Assembly (NCBI RefSeq): GCF_021504595.1 | Contig: NZ_JACSGT010000001.1 | Span: 496,001 to 560,000 of the forward strand | DNA from: Chryseobacterium indicum | Lineage (GTDB): Bacteria; Bacteroidota; Bacteroidia; Flavobacteriales; Weeksellaceae | DNA length: 64,000 bases | Reading direction: 5' to 3' | Shown here: one piece after another, positions 51,348 through 59,180 of the stretch | Position numbering within the stretch: the stretch's first letter is position 1 | Layout of the letters: every line of letters begins with the position of its first letter | Made by a program: the position numbers and the translations under genes | The notes under the pieces: generated by a model | What the model was told of the DNA's origin: nothing | What the model saw: the letters and a program-made list of their open reading frames with translations, nothing else | Databases searched by the model: none

Positions 51348-51794
51348 ATGGCAATGTTCAATTATGGCGTTGGCGGAAACGAGGTAAAAGTAGACGCCAA
51401 TGAAGCTATTCAGCAGATTCAGGAGAATAAATCGCTGATAGTAAGCCAGCTTACAACCGACGAATCTTACGTCCCTGAAATTGTAACAGGATTAAAAACA
51501 GTAGATGACGTCTTCAGACATTTCCAGCCTTCTGTAAGCGTTCAGCACGAAACGGAGGACGGTAATGTAGTAGAAGAGGAATTCCGTTTTCAGAATCTCG
51601 CGGACTTTACCCCAAAAAATCTCACTCAGAAATCAGATTATTTGCAGCAATTAAGCATGGAGCAGGAACAGTACAACAAAATTGTTCGACAGCTTAAAAC
51701 CAATAAAATTCTGCGTAATATGCTGGAAAACGATCAGACGAGAGCTGCCTTCGTAGAGGTATTGAAAGAAGTGGCACAGGAACTTGAAAAATAA
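51348..51794 (+). CDS. tssB: T6SS contractile sheath small subunit TssB, Bacteroidota type
   Basis: The ATG at 51348 (MAMFNYGVGGNEVKVDANEA) fits the N-terminus I expect for Bacteroidota TssB; an in-frame reading to 51246 adds 34 residues of low plausibility. The 148-residue protein is acidic with ESYVPEIVTGLKTVDDVFRHF and a C-terminal helix (MEQEQYNKIVRQLKTNKILRNML). TssB pairs with TssC to build the T6SS sheath. tssC follows after 21 bp. No other T6SS gene (baseplate, Hcp, VgrG, ClpV) is in the window. Confidence 0.8.
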   Translation: MAMFNYGVGGNEVKVDANEAIQQIQENKSLIVSQLTTDESYVPEIVTGLKTVDDVFRHFQPSVSVQHETEDGNVVEEEFRFQNLADFTPKNLTQKSDYLQQLSMEQEQYNKIVRQLKTNKILRNMLENDQTRAAFVEVLKEVAQELEK

Positions 51795-51815
51795 TCTAAA
51801 GACGTTACATTAATC

Positions 51816-53177
51816 ATGGATAGTAAATTACAGGCAGCTGAAAACCAACCACAGGGACATCAGCAACATGCAGGACAGCCGAAAAGTAATCCGCTTGCCG
51901 AACTCAATAAAATAGGAGGTTTTGGTTTTGTAGAATCTGTTGTAGACGGAATCGCAAACATGAATCCCACCAGAAAAGCCAGAAAGGAAATTTTCCTTAA
52001 TGACAGCAATAAAGCAGATGAAAGAAAAGAACTTCTTCAGAAAATCAATCTTTGGGTAAATCTTCTGGAAGGAAACGATTCTGCAGATAAGATGGCAGAA
52101 ACATGCAAAGCTAAAGCGCAGGCTGCCGATCAGAATTTAAAACTAAATCTTAAAAATACGCTTGATGCAGTCCGTCAACTGGAAACAAACTACAGAACGG
52201 TCGCTCAATTCTATAAAAATACCGAACTCGATAAAGTAGACAATGTCAGCATAGTAAACGCAAGTTTAGATCAGGTTTCAGATTTAGATAATCCAATATT
52301 TATCGATGCTATTGCAGAAGAGTTTAAGAACTATTACGACCGTTTAGATCTTCGAGACAATTACTCTATTTTAGCAATTCCGGGATATTTGGGATCTAAT
52401 AAAGTCATTGAAAAATGGGCAAAAATCTGTAACGAAAACAAAGTAATGATGGTGACGGATTTTGCGAATCTTGATAAACCGGATGATGTGGTGGATTTAT
52501 TCCATTCTGCCAATCTTACAGGAGGTGAACTGCACAGAAGTAATGTCATTATGACCTGTAACTGGCTTGTTGGACGCGGAAAAGCTGAGGAAGTAGGAGA
52601 GGAGGAAAATGTAGAACTTCCGCCATCAACTTCATTGGCAGGAAAAATTCATAAAACATTAATGTCTCAGGTTGCAGCAGGTAAAAAGCACGGAAACATC
52701 AATGAAGTGGACGCCGTAAAATTCGAATTAAAGAAAAGCGAAATTTCTCAGTTGGAAAAGATGGGGCTTGTTCCCATGGTGAACGAATACGGAAAAATTA
52801 TGGCTTTCTCTGCAAAAACACTGTTTACAGGAGACAATATAGGACTTCAGACCTATTCTGTTGTTCGCGTATTCGATTACGTAACGAAAGTTCTGCTCGA
52901 TTTCTTAAACAGAAGAGCTTTCGAAAACTGGAATGCAAGAAATGAAGATGATTTAAGAAAACAGATCGTAACCTTCCTTGATGGAATTAAAGGACCGGAT
53001 AAACTGATCGAAAAATTCAAAATTGTCCGTTTCGAGCAGGATAAAGTTAATAAAGACAGAGTTTGGCTGGATATCCGTTTAACGCCTTATTTCCCTACAA
53101 AAAGTTTCGTTATCAAATTAGACGGACACAAAGGAGACGACGGAAACGAATGGGATGCGGAATATCTTCAGGATTAA
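51816..53177 (+). CDS. tssC: T6SS contractile sheath large subunit TssC, Bacteroidota type (DUF5458)
   Basis: This 453-residue cytosolic protein starts with a Gln-rich tail, then GGFGFVESVVDGIANMNPTRKARKEIFL, VSIVNASLDQVSDLDNPIFIDAIAEEFKNYY, YSILAIPGYLGSNKVIEKWAKICN, NVIMTCNWLVGRG and a C-terminal gp-sheath-like domain (VWLDIRLTPYFPTKSFVIKLDG). It matches the DUF5458/TssC family of T6SS subtype iii. It forms a two-gene operon with tssB, closed by a terminator at 53198. Alternative: a sheath for another contractile device, which the N-terminus does not favour. Confidence 0.85.
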   Translation: MDSKLQAAENQPQGHQQHAGQPKSNPLAELNKIGGFGFVESVVDGIANMNPTRKARKEIFLNDSNKADERKELLQKINLWVNLLEGNDSADKMAETCKAKAQAADQNLKLNLKNTLDAVRQLETNYRTVAQFYKNTELDKVDNVSIVNASLDQVSDLDNPIFIDAIAEEFKNYYDRLDLRDNYSILAIPGYLGSNKVIEKWAKICNENKVMMVTDFANLDKPDDVVDLFHSANLTGGELHRSNVIMTCNWLVGRGKAEEVGEEENVELPPSTSLAGKIHKTLMSQVAAGKKHGNINEVDAVKFELKKSEISQLEKMGLVPMVNEYGKIMAFSAKTLFTGDNIGLQTYSVVRVFDYVTKVLLDFLNRRAFENWNARNEDDLRKQIVTFLDGIKGPDKLIEKFKIVRFEQDKVNKDRVWLDIRLTPYFPTKSFVIKLDGHKGDDGNEWDAEYLQD

Positions 53178-53197
53178 ATTAATCAAATTAAATATTA

Positions 53198-53227
53198 AAA
53201 CCGATGCAATTTTTCATCGGTTTTTTT
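53198..53227 (+). terminator. Rho-independent terminator after tssC
   Basis: A 9-bp perfect stem (AAACCGATG / CATCGGTTT) with an 8-nt loop and seven T residues. It closes the tssBC unit. Confidence 0.82.
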
Positions 53228-53252
53228 CTACCAAATCGTTAAAAATAGAAAT

Positions 53253-53705
53253 ATGAAAGGCAGGTTATTCTACTTTTTGCCCGTAATTTTTGTGATTTTC
53301 AGTTGTGAAGATAAAAGGGTACAGCAAAATCATCCAATAGATCTTTTCGCCGACGAAATAAAAGAAGGAAAAGCTTACATCATGAAATCGCAGGAATGCT
53401 TCGATGAAAGTGATATGGTGATTTCTTCATCGAATATTAAACTCATCGATCAGTCTCAGGGTCGTGGAAAATCCATATTTATTTACAAAGTTATTAATGG
53501 CAAAGTAGAGAAAACAACGAGAGATTCTATTGTGGATTTCCCATTCAATTTTCTGTCTAATCAACAGTTGAAATTCAAAAAAGACTCTACTTCCTATATT
53601 TATCTCAAAAAACTGGAAGGTTATCGCTTCATCGCAAAAGAAAAACATTTAAAATATCAGTGGCTGAAAGCGGCTCCCGTATATTCAGTTCAAAAAGAAA
53701 ATTAA
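53253..53705 (+). CDS. Uncharacterised lipoprotein
   Basis: This 150-residue protein has a lipoprotein signal (MKGRLFYFLPVIFVIFSC). The mature part is polar and basic, with segments ADEIKEGKAYIMKSQECFDESD and DSTSYIYLKKLEGYRFIAKEK. No family was recognised. It lies downstream of the tssC terminator, so it is not clearly part of that operon. Confidence 0.75.
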   Translation: MKGRLFYFLPVIFVIFSCEDKRVQQNHPIDLFADEIKEGKAYIMKSQECFDESDMVISSSNIKLIDQSQGRGKSIFIYKVINGKVEKTTRDSIVDFPFNFLSNQQLKFKKDSTSYIYLKKLEGYRFIAKEKHLKYQWLKAAPVYSVQKEN

Positions 53706-53729
53706 ATTATCTTTGTATTTAATAAACAG

Positions 53730-53810
53730 ATGCTTCGACAAGCTCAGCATGACATTTCTAATACTAGTCGTTTTATTAAAAGTGAATTTTTAGCGAGCTT
53801 GTCGAAGCAT
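53730..53810. repeat. Dispersed inverted repeat ATGCTTCGACAAGCTC
   Basis: A 16-bp perfect inverted repeat: ATGCTTCGACAAGCTC at 53730-53745 and GAGCTTGTCGAAGCAT at 53795-53810, with a 49-bp loop containing AGCATGACA. I recognise the arm as a motif scattered through many Flavobacteriia genomes. Confidence 0.75.
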
Positions 53811-53830
53811 AAAATGTAGCAGAAAGACCT

Positions 53831-54874
53831 TTGGAAAAAACAAAACAATCAGACTTCAGACACATCGGCAATAAACTTCTTAACTGGTATAAGACAAATG
53901 CCCGCGATTTACCTTTCAGACAGACCAAAGATCCCTATAAAATATGGATTTGTGAGATCGTTTTTCAGCAGACCAGAATTGCTCAGGGATTAGGACATTA
54001 CAATAATTTTGTTCAGCGTTTTCCGGATGTAAAAACCCTTGCCGAAGCGGAAGAAAATGAAGTTTTACTGTATTGGAAAGGATTGGGGTACTATTCCAGA
54101 GCGATAAATGTTCATAAGGCAGCGCAACAGATCATGAACGATTATAATGGTGTTTTTCCTCATGAATACGATGAAATTTTAAAGTTAAAAGGTGTCGGAA
54201 AATATACAGCCGCTGCGGTTTCCAGCATTTGTTTTAATGGTAAAATTCCGGCGGTTGACGGAAATTTTTACCGTGTTCTGAGCCGTATTTTTGCAGATGA
54301 TTTTGATATTTCAAGTTCAAAAGCTTTCAATTACTTTTCCGAACTCGCTCATTTAATTTTACCTGAAAATGTCGGTGATTTCAATCAGGCGATGATGGAT
54401 TTAGGTTCCGAAATCTGTAAACCTAAAAACCCTCTTTGCAGAGAATGTCCTTTGAATGAAGATTGTCTGGCTTTTTCATTAAATAAAGTTTCTGAATTTC
54501 CTGTAAAAACAAAAAAAGTAAAAGCTGCTGATTTGGAGCTGAAATATTATTTTATTCACAGAAATGGTCAGTTTTTAATTCAACAGAGAAAAGATGATTT
54601 CATCTGGAAAAAGTTATTTGAATTTCCGCCTGAAATTTCTGATGATTTAATTCCGTTTATCAAAAGTGTAAAAAATGTAAGCCATAAACTCACGCACAAA
54701 AATTTAAGCATCGAGATTTTTAATGTTGAAGTAGACTCGGAAGAAATATGGCAGAATTTCATTACTGAAAATAATTTCACTGTAACTGATGTTGAAGGTT
54801 CACACGAAAAATCCTTCCCGAAACCGTTGGAGAATTATATCCAAAATTATGAAACGGTATATAGAATTTTGTAA
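53831..54874 (+). CDS. mutY: A/G-specific adenine glycosylase
   Basis: This 347-residue protein starts at a TTG; no ATG precedes the conserved NWYKTNARDLPFR, so TTG is the only workable start. The HhH-GPD domain has catalytic Glu42 (CEIVFQQTRI), LKGVGKYTAAAVSSI and Asp143 (VDGNFYRVLSR). The 4Fe-4S loop reads CKPKNPLCRECPLNEDC. A C-terminal NUDIX-like domain (about 230-347) recognises 8-oxoG. It removes A mispaired with 8-oxoG. In Flavobacteriia, mutY often lies in the same neighbourhood as gldD, as here. Confidence 0.96.
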   Translation: MEKTKQSDFRHIGNKLLNWYKTNARDLPFRQTKDPYKIWICEIVFQQTRIAQGLGHYNNFVQRFPDVKTLAEAEENEVLLYWKGLGYYSRAINVHKAAQQIMNDYNGVFPHEYDEILKLKGVGKYTAAAVSSICFNGKIPAVDGNFYRVLSRIFADDFDISSSKAFNYFSELAHLILPENVGDFNQAMMDLGSEICKPKNPLCRECPLNEDCLAFSLNKVSEFPVKTKKVKAADLELKYYFIHRNGQFLIQQRKDDFIWKKLFEFPPEISDDLIPFIKSVKNVSHKLTHKNLSIEIFNVEVDSEEIWQNFITENNFTVTDVEGSHEKSFPKPLENYIQNYETVYRIL

Positions 54875-54900
54875 TGTCATTGCGAGAAGCGTTTAAAATA

Positions 54901-55990
54901 AACCATTAAGAATAGTTAAGCCGTTAAGAAAGATTAAGAATTTACAGGCAAATTAAAGGATAAGCTTAAAAATTATTAGAATGTAATAAAAAAATGCTTT
55001 GTGTGCTTATTTAAGTGAAACGCCTCTGCGAACTTAAAAACGAATAGCTGTTAAAAAAATCTTCGCGCACTTTGCGTTAAAATTAAGTATATGATTAAAA
55101 AGGAGAATCATTCACATATCTATCATTCGCTGAGTGAAACGCCGTTGCGAACGAAAAATGTTTTCAATAATTTCAAATAAACTTTTGCGTCTATTGCGTT
55201 TAAAAATAAACCATTAAGAATAGTTAAGCAGTTAAAAAAGATTAAGAATTTGCTGGCAAATTAAAGGATAAGCTTAAAAAATGATTAGAATGTAATAAAA
55301 AACGCTCTGTGTGCTTATTTAAGTGAAACGCCTCTGCGAACTTAAAAACGAATAGCTGTTAAAAAAAAACTTCGCGCACTTTGCGTTAAAATTAAGAACA
55401 TGATTAAAAAAGATATTCATTCGCATATTTATCATTTGCTGAGTGAAACGCCGTTGCGAACGAAAAATGTTTTCAATAATTTCAAATAAACTTTTGCGCC
55501 TATTGCGTTTAAAAATAAACCATTAAGAATAGTTAAGAAGAATTTGCAGGCAATCTTAAGAATAGCTTAAAAAATTATTAGGATGTAATAAAAAACGCTC
55601 TGTGTGCTTATTTAAGTGAAACGCCTTAGCGAACTTAAAAAAGAACAGCTGTTAAAAAAAAATCTTCGCGCACCTTTGTGTTAAAATTAAGAACATGATT
55701 AAAAAAGATATTCATTCACATATTTATCATTTGCTGAGTGAAATGCCCTTGCGAACGAAAAATATTCACAATAATATTCAAAAAAGAATTGCGCTCTTTG
55801 TGTTAAATAGATTCTTCACTCCGCTTCGCTCCGATCAGAATGACAAAATGCTGCATAATGTACAACAAGCCATTATCTTTGTTGTCTTCGTTAAGTGAAA
55901 CGCCTCTGCGAACTTAAAAACGAAAAGCTGTTAAAAAAAGCTTCGTGTACTTTGCGTTAAAATTAAGTACATGATTAAAATGGAAATCCA
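54901..55990. repeat. Tandem array of ~309-bp units, three copies plus a remnant
   Basis: AACCATTAAGAATAGTTAAG starts units at 54901, 55209 and 55518 (periods 308 and 309). Each unit has module a (TTAAGTGAAACGCCTCTGCG, at 55011, 55319, 55612 and again at 55891) and module b (TCATTTGCTGAGTGAAACGC-type, at 55123, 55432 and 55727). The third unit is interrupted near 55809-55850 by CTCCGCTTCGCTCCGATCAG, another dispersed phrase. The 1257-bp gap 54875-56131 holds nothing else that I can support. Confidence 0.88.
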
Positions 55991-56119
55991 TTTAGTTTTA
56001 AAAAAAATCTTTGCGTTCTCCGTGATCAAAAATCAAAGCCTCAAAAGCAAAATTTAATCTCAATCTCAAAACCCATTGAAATCCCGAAATTTGTCTTCCG
56101 AAATCTGAAATCTAATTTG

Positions 56120-56127
56120 TACTTTTG
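56120..56127 (+). promoter_or_regulatory. -7 promoter element TACTTTTG of gldD
   Basis: A perfect TAnnTTTG ending 4 nt before the gldD ATG at 56132, suggesting a leaderless mRNA. Confidence 0.5.
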
Positions 56128-56131
56128 CAAA

Positions 56132-56689
56132 ATGTTTAAAAACGCCATTTTTATTTTTGCAGCCTTACTTTTGGTATCTTGCGGAAAAGATCCGGTTCCG
56201 AAGCCTTACGGAGAACTTCGACTGGAATATCCCGCACCGAAATATCAGAAATTCGAAAACAACTGTAATTATACATTTGAATATTCAGATTTTGCAAACA
56301 TTACCGATGCAAAAAAGCCTTGCTGGTATTATCTGAACTATCCGAAAATGAAAGCCAAAGTTTTTGTAACGTATTACCCGATACAGAATGATTTTGCAGC
56401 TCATATTCAGGAAGCTGAAAAAATGGTGTATGAACATACGATAAAAGCAAGCGCAATCGACACAAAATCTTTCGAATATCCTGAAAAAAAGGTATACGGA
56501 AATTTTTATGAACTGAAAGGACAGAGCGCTTCCAATCTTCAGTTTTACATTACAGACAGTACCAAACATTTTGTAACTGCCTATTTATACTTTAACACAA
56601 GACCGAAACCGGATTCTTTGGCTCCTGCGGTAGATTATATCAAAAGAGATATGAAACACCTGCTGGACACATTTGAATGGAAAAAATAA
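56132..56689 (+). CDS. gldD: Gliding motility / T9SS-associated lipoprotein GldD
   Basis: The ATG at 56132 (MFKNAIFIFAALLLVSC) gives the lipoprotein signal; the longer reading from 56117 is rejected. The ~185-residue protein has PKPYGELRLEYPAPKYQKFENNCNYTFEYS, CWYYLNYPKMKAKVFVTYYPI, GNFYELKGQSASNLQFYITDSTKHFVTAYLYF and YIKRDMKHLLDTFEWKK, which I recognise as GldD. In Flavobacterium GldD is needed for gliding and T9SS function. It leads a probable operon with the PfkB kinase (28-bp gap). gldE, a frequent neighbour, is not visible in the window. Confidence 0.93.
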   Translation: MFKNAIFIFAALLLVSCGKDPVPKPYGELRLEYPAPKYQKFENNCNYTFEYSDFANITDAKKPCWYYLNYPKMKAKVFVTYYPIQNDFAAHIQEAEKMVYEHTIKASAIDTKSFEYPEKKVYGNFYELKGQSASNLQFYITDSTKHFVTAYLYFNTRPKPDSLAPAVDYIKRDMKHLLDTFEWKK

Positions 56690-56717
56690 TTTACTTTTAA
56701 AATACTTTGAAAAAAAT

Positions 56718-57641
56718 ATGAAACTTTTAGTTGTAGGAAGTGTTGCGTTCGACGCAATTGAAACGCCATTTGGAAAAACAGATAAAATTTTAGGAGGTGC
56801 AGCCACGTATATCGGGATCACTTCATCTATTTTGGGCGTTAAGTCCGGAATCGTTTCTGTGGTAGGAGGAGATTTTCCGCAGGAATATCTTGATATGTTC
56901 ACAAAAAGAGAGGTTAATGTAGAGGGAATTGAAATCGTAAAAGAAGGGAAAACATTCTTCTGGGCAGGAAAATACCACAACGACCTGAATACAAGAGATA
57001 CTTTGGCAACTGAAGTAAACGTTCTTGAAAATTTTGATCCTAAAATTCCGGATTCTATGCAGGATGCAGAGATCTTATTATTAGGAAATCTTCACCCGGG
57101 AGTACAACTTTCCGTACTTGAAAAAATGAACAACCGTCCGAAACTGGTTATTCTTGATACCATGAATTTCTGGATGGACACAGCTTTGGAAACACTAATG
57201 CAGATGATTGCCAAAACGGACGTTATTTCAATCAATGACGAAGAAGCAAGACAGCTTTCAGGAGAATATTCTCTGGTAAAAGCAGCTAAAAAAATCCACG
57301 AAATGGGCCCGAAGTTCGTTATCATCAAAAAAGGAGAACACGGAGCGTTGCTTTTCCATGATCATAAAGTATTCGCCATTCCGGCTTTACCACTGGAAGA
57401 AGTTTTCGATCCAACCGGAGCAGGAGACACGTTCGCAGGAGGTTTTGCAGCCTATTTAGCTAAAAAAGGAACATTCGATTTCGAAACCATGAAGTCCGCG
57501 TTAATCGTAGGTTCTGCAATGGCTTCTTTCACGGTTGAGAAATTCGGGACAGAAAGAATTCAGGAAGTAAACGAATCAGACGTATTCGGAAGACTGAAGC
57601 AGTTTAAGGAATTAACAACTTTCAACGTAGAAGTACAATAA
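56718..57641 (+). CDS. PfkB family carbohydrate/nucleoside kinase
   Basis: The ATG at 56718 (MKLLVVGSVAFDAIETPFG) is the conserved start; an in-frame reading to 56673 overlaps gldD and is rejected. The 307-residue ribokinase-fold enzyme has GGAATYIGITSSILG near the start and DPTGAGDTFAGGF with catalytic Asp237. FFWAGKYHNDLNTRDT is a distinctive lid region shared by conserved bacterial members of unknown substrate. Ribokinase, adenosine kinase or another sugar kinase activity is possible. Confidence 0.92.
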   Translation: MKLLVVGSVAFDAIETPFGKTDKILGGAATYIGITSSILGVKSGIVSVVGGDFPQEYLDMFTKREVNVEGIEIVKEGKTFFWAGKYHNDLNTRDTLATEVNVLENFDPKIPDSMQDAEILLLGNLHPGVQLSVLEKMNNRPKLVILDTMNFWMDTALETLMQMIAKTDVISINDEEARQLSGEYSLVKAAKKIHEMGPKFVIIKKGEHGALLFHDHKVFAIPALPLEEVFDPTGAGDTFAGGFAAYLAKKGTFDFETMKSALIVGSAMASFTVEKFGTERIQEVNESDVFGRLKQFKELTTFNVEVQ

Positions 57642-57728
57642 ATACCTCTTTTTAAGAAATATTTATAATAAAAAATTTAGTGTAATTCATTAAGAATTCT
57701 AAATTTGCAACTTGTTTAAAATAGTAAA

Positions 57729-59099
57729 ATGATAAATAAACTTAAGATCACTTTTCTTTTTGGAATTTTCATCATGTTGTTTGGTGCAAATATGATGAAC
57801 GCTCAGTTAAAACAGGGAGATTTAGTGGATGGGATTGCTGCTGTAATCGGTGATGAAATTGTTTTGGAGTCTGACATCAATGAGCAGATGAATTATGCAA
57901 AACAGCAGGGAGCTTCCAACATAGATAAGTGTGAGTTTTTAGAAAACTTACTGAATAATAAGCTTTTGGTTTACGCTGCTAAAAGAGATACGTTAATCGA
58001 TAACCGTTCTGCTGCAATTAAAGAACAGGCGAATGCAAAATATCAGCAGTTGCTTTCTCAGTTTCCTGATGAAAAAACAATGTTGTCAGCCTACAAGTTC
58101 AGAAACGGATATGAAATGAAAAACGCAATCGAAAAAATCGATACCGACCAATATTACGGACAGGCTAAAATTCAGAGAATTACAGATAAAGCAGACGTTA
58201 CACCAAACGAGGTAACCGACTTCTATAATTTATATAAAAGTCAGCTTCCTGAGATCAAAGATGAGGTTTCGCTATCTCAGATCATGATGTATCCTAAACT
58301 TACGGATGCCCATAAAGACGAGCTGATTAATAAGCTGAAAAAAATCAAGAAAGATATTGAAGGAGGAGAGACTTTCGAAAGTCAGGCAAGAATTTTCTCT
58401 GAAGACAAAGGAACCGCTTCCAACGGAGGTTTAATGAAAAACATTTCCAAAGGACAGATGGTAAAACCTTTCGAGGCAGCCGCTTTAAATCTTCAGGAAG
58501 GAGAAATTTCAGAGCCTGTAGAATCGGAATTTGGATATCACCTTATTCAGCTTGTTAAAAAATCAGGTAAAATCTATGAAGCGAGACACATTCTCCTGAT
58601 GGCAACTCCTACTGATGAAGAAATTAAAACAGCAAAAGCTAAACTGGACAGCATCAGAGGTTTAATTCTTAACGGAAAAATGACCTTCAAAGATGCTACC
58701 TTCAGATTTTCAGACGATAAAAGAACCAAGTTCAATGCGGGAGTTATTCCGGGAGCGGACGGATCAAATAAAATTGAAAGAGAAACAGTTCCGGGAACAA
58801 TCAGCTACGAATTGGCAGGATTAAACAAAGGAGATATTACAACAGCTTTCGATGATATGGATGAAAGAGAAAGAAAAGTGGTAAAAATCGTAAAAGTGGA
58901 AGATGTAATTCCTGCTCACCAGATCAAACTGGAAACAGATTACGACCGAGTGAAGCAGATGGCGCTGAACAAAAAGCGAAATGAAATGATCGAAAAATTT
59001 GTCAACTCAAAGCTTCCGACAACATTCATCTCCATCGACGGACGTTACGATTCTTGTAACTTCAAAGCCAACTGGAAAAGAGATTCAATTAAAAAATAA
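57729..59099 (+). CDS. SurA-like periplasmic peptidyl-prolyl isomerase
   Basis: This 456-residue protein has a signal peptide (ending MMNAQ), a SurA_N-like chaperone region (GIAAVIGDEIVLESDINEQM) and two parvulin (PpiC) domains, near 170-275 (EVSLSQIMMYPKL ... GEISEPVESEFGYHLIQL) and 280-390 (YEARHILLMATPTDEEI). It should help outer-membrane beta-barrels fold. Here such clients include the TonB receptor and T9SS parts. The call is firm for the family; whether it is the main SurA is not certain. Confidence 0.9.
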   Translation: MINKLKITFLFGIFIMLFGANMMNAQLKQGDLVDGIAAVIGDEIVLESDINEQMNYAKQQGASNIDKCEFLENLLNNKLLVYAAKRDTLIDNRSAAIKEQANAKYQQLLSQFPDEKTMLSAYKFRNGYEMKNAIEKIDTDQYYGQAKIQRITDKADVTPNEVTDFYNLYKSQLPEIKDEVSLSQIMMYPKLTDAHKDELINKLKKIKKDIEGGETFESQARIFSEDKGTASNGGLMKNISKGQMVKPFEAAALNLQEGEISEPVESEFGYHLIQLVKKSGKIYEARHILLMATPTDEEIKTAKAKLDSIRGLILNGKMTFKDATFRFSDDKRTKFNAGVIPGADGSNKIERETVPGTISYELAGLNKGDITTAFDDMDERERKVVKIVKVEDVIPAHQIKLETDYDRVKQMALNKKRNEMIEKFVNSKLPTTFISIDGRYDSCNFKANWKRDSIKK

Positions 59100-59103
59100 T
59101 CAT

Positions 59104-59134
59104 AAAAACCTTCAGAACTTCTGAAGGTTTTTTT
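59104..59134 (+). terminator. Rho-independent terminator
   Basis: A 12-bp perfect stem (AAAAACCTTCAG / CTGAAGGTTTTT) with a 5-nt loop and T-run after the SurA-like gene. Confidence 0.88.
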
Positions 59135-59180
59135 ATGCGCAAAATCTTCTGAAAACCGCTATTTTTATTATTTTTACAGC

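Noticed and set aside
51348..53177. Reading the sheath pair as part of a prophage or a tailocin
   Set aside because: The large subunit resembles the TssC/DUF5458 type and no tail, capsid, lysis or integrase gene is near.
55695..55898. 67-residue plus-strand reading frame inside the 309-bp array
   Set aside because: It spans a repeat unit and an inserted dispersed phrase, has no protein-like C-terminal part, and stops early in the other units.
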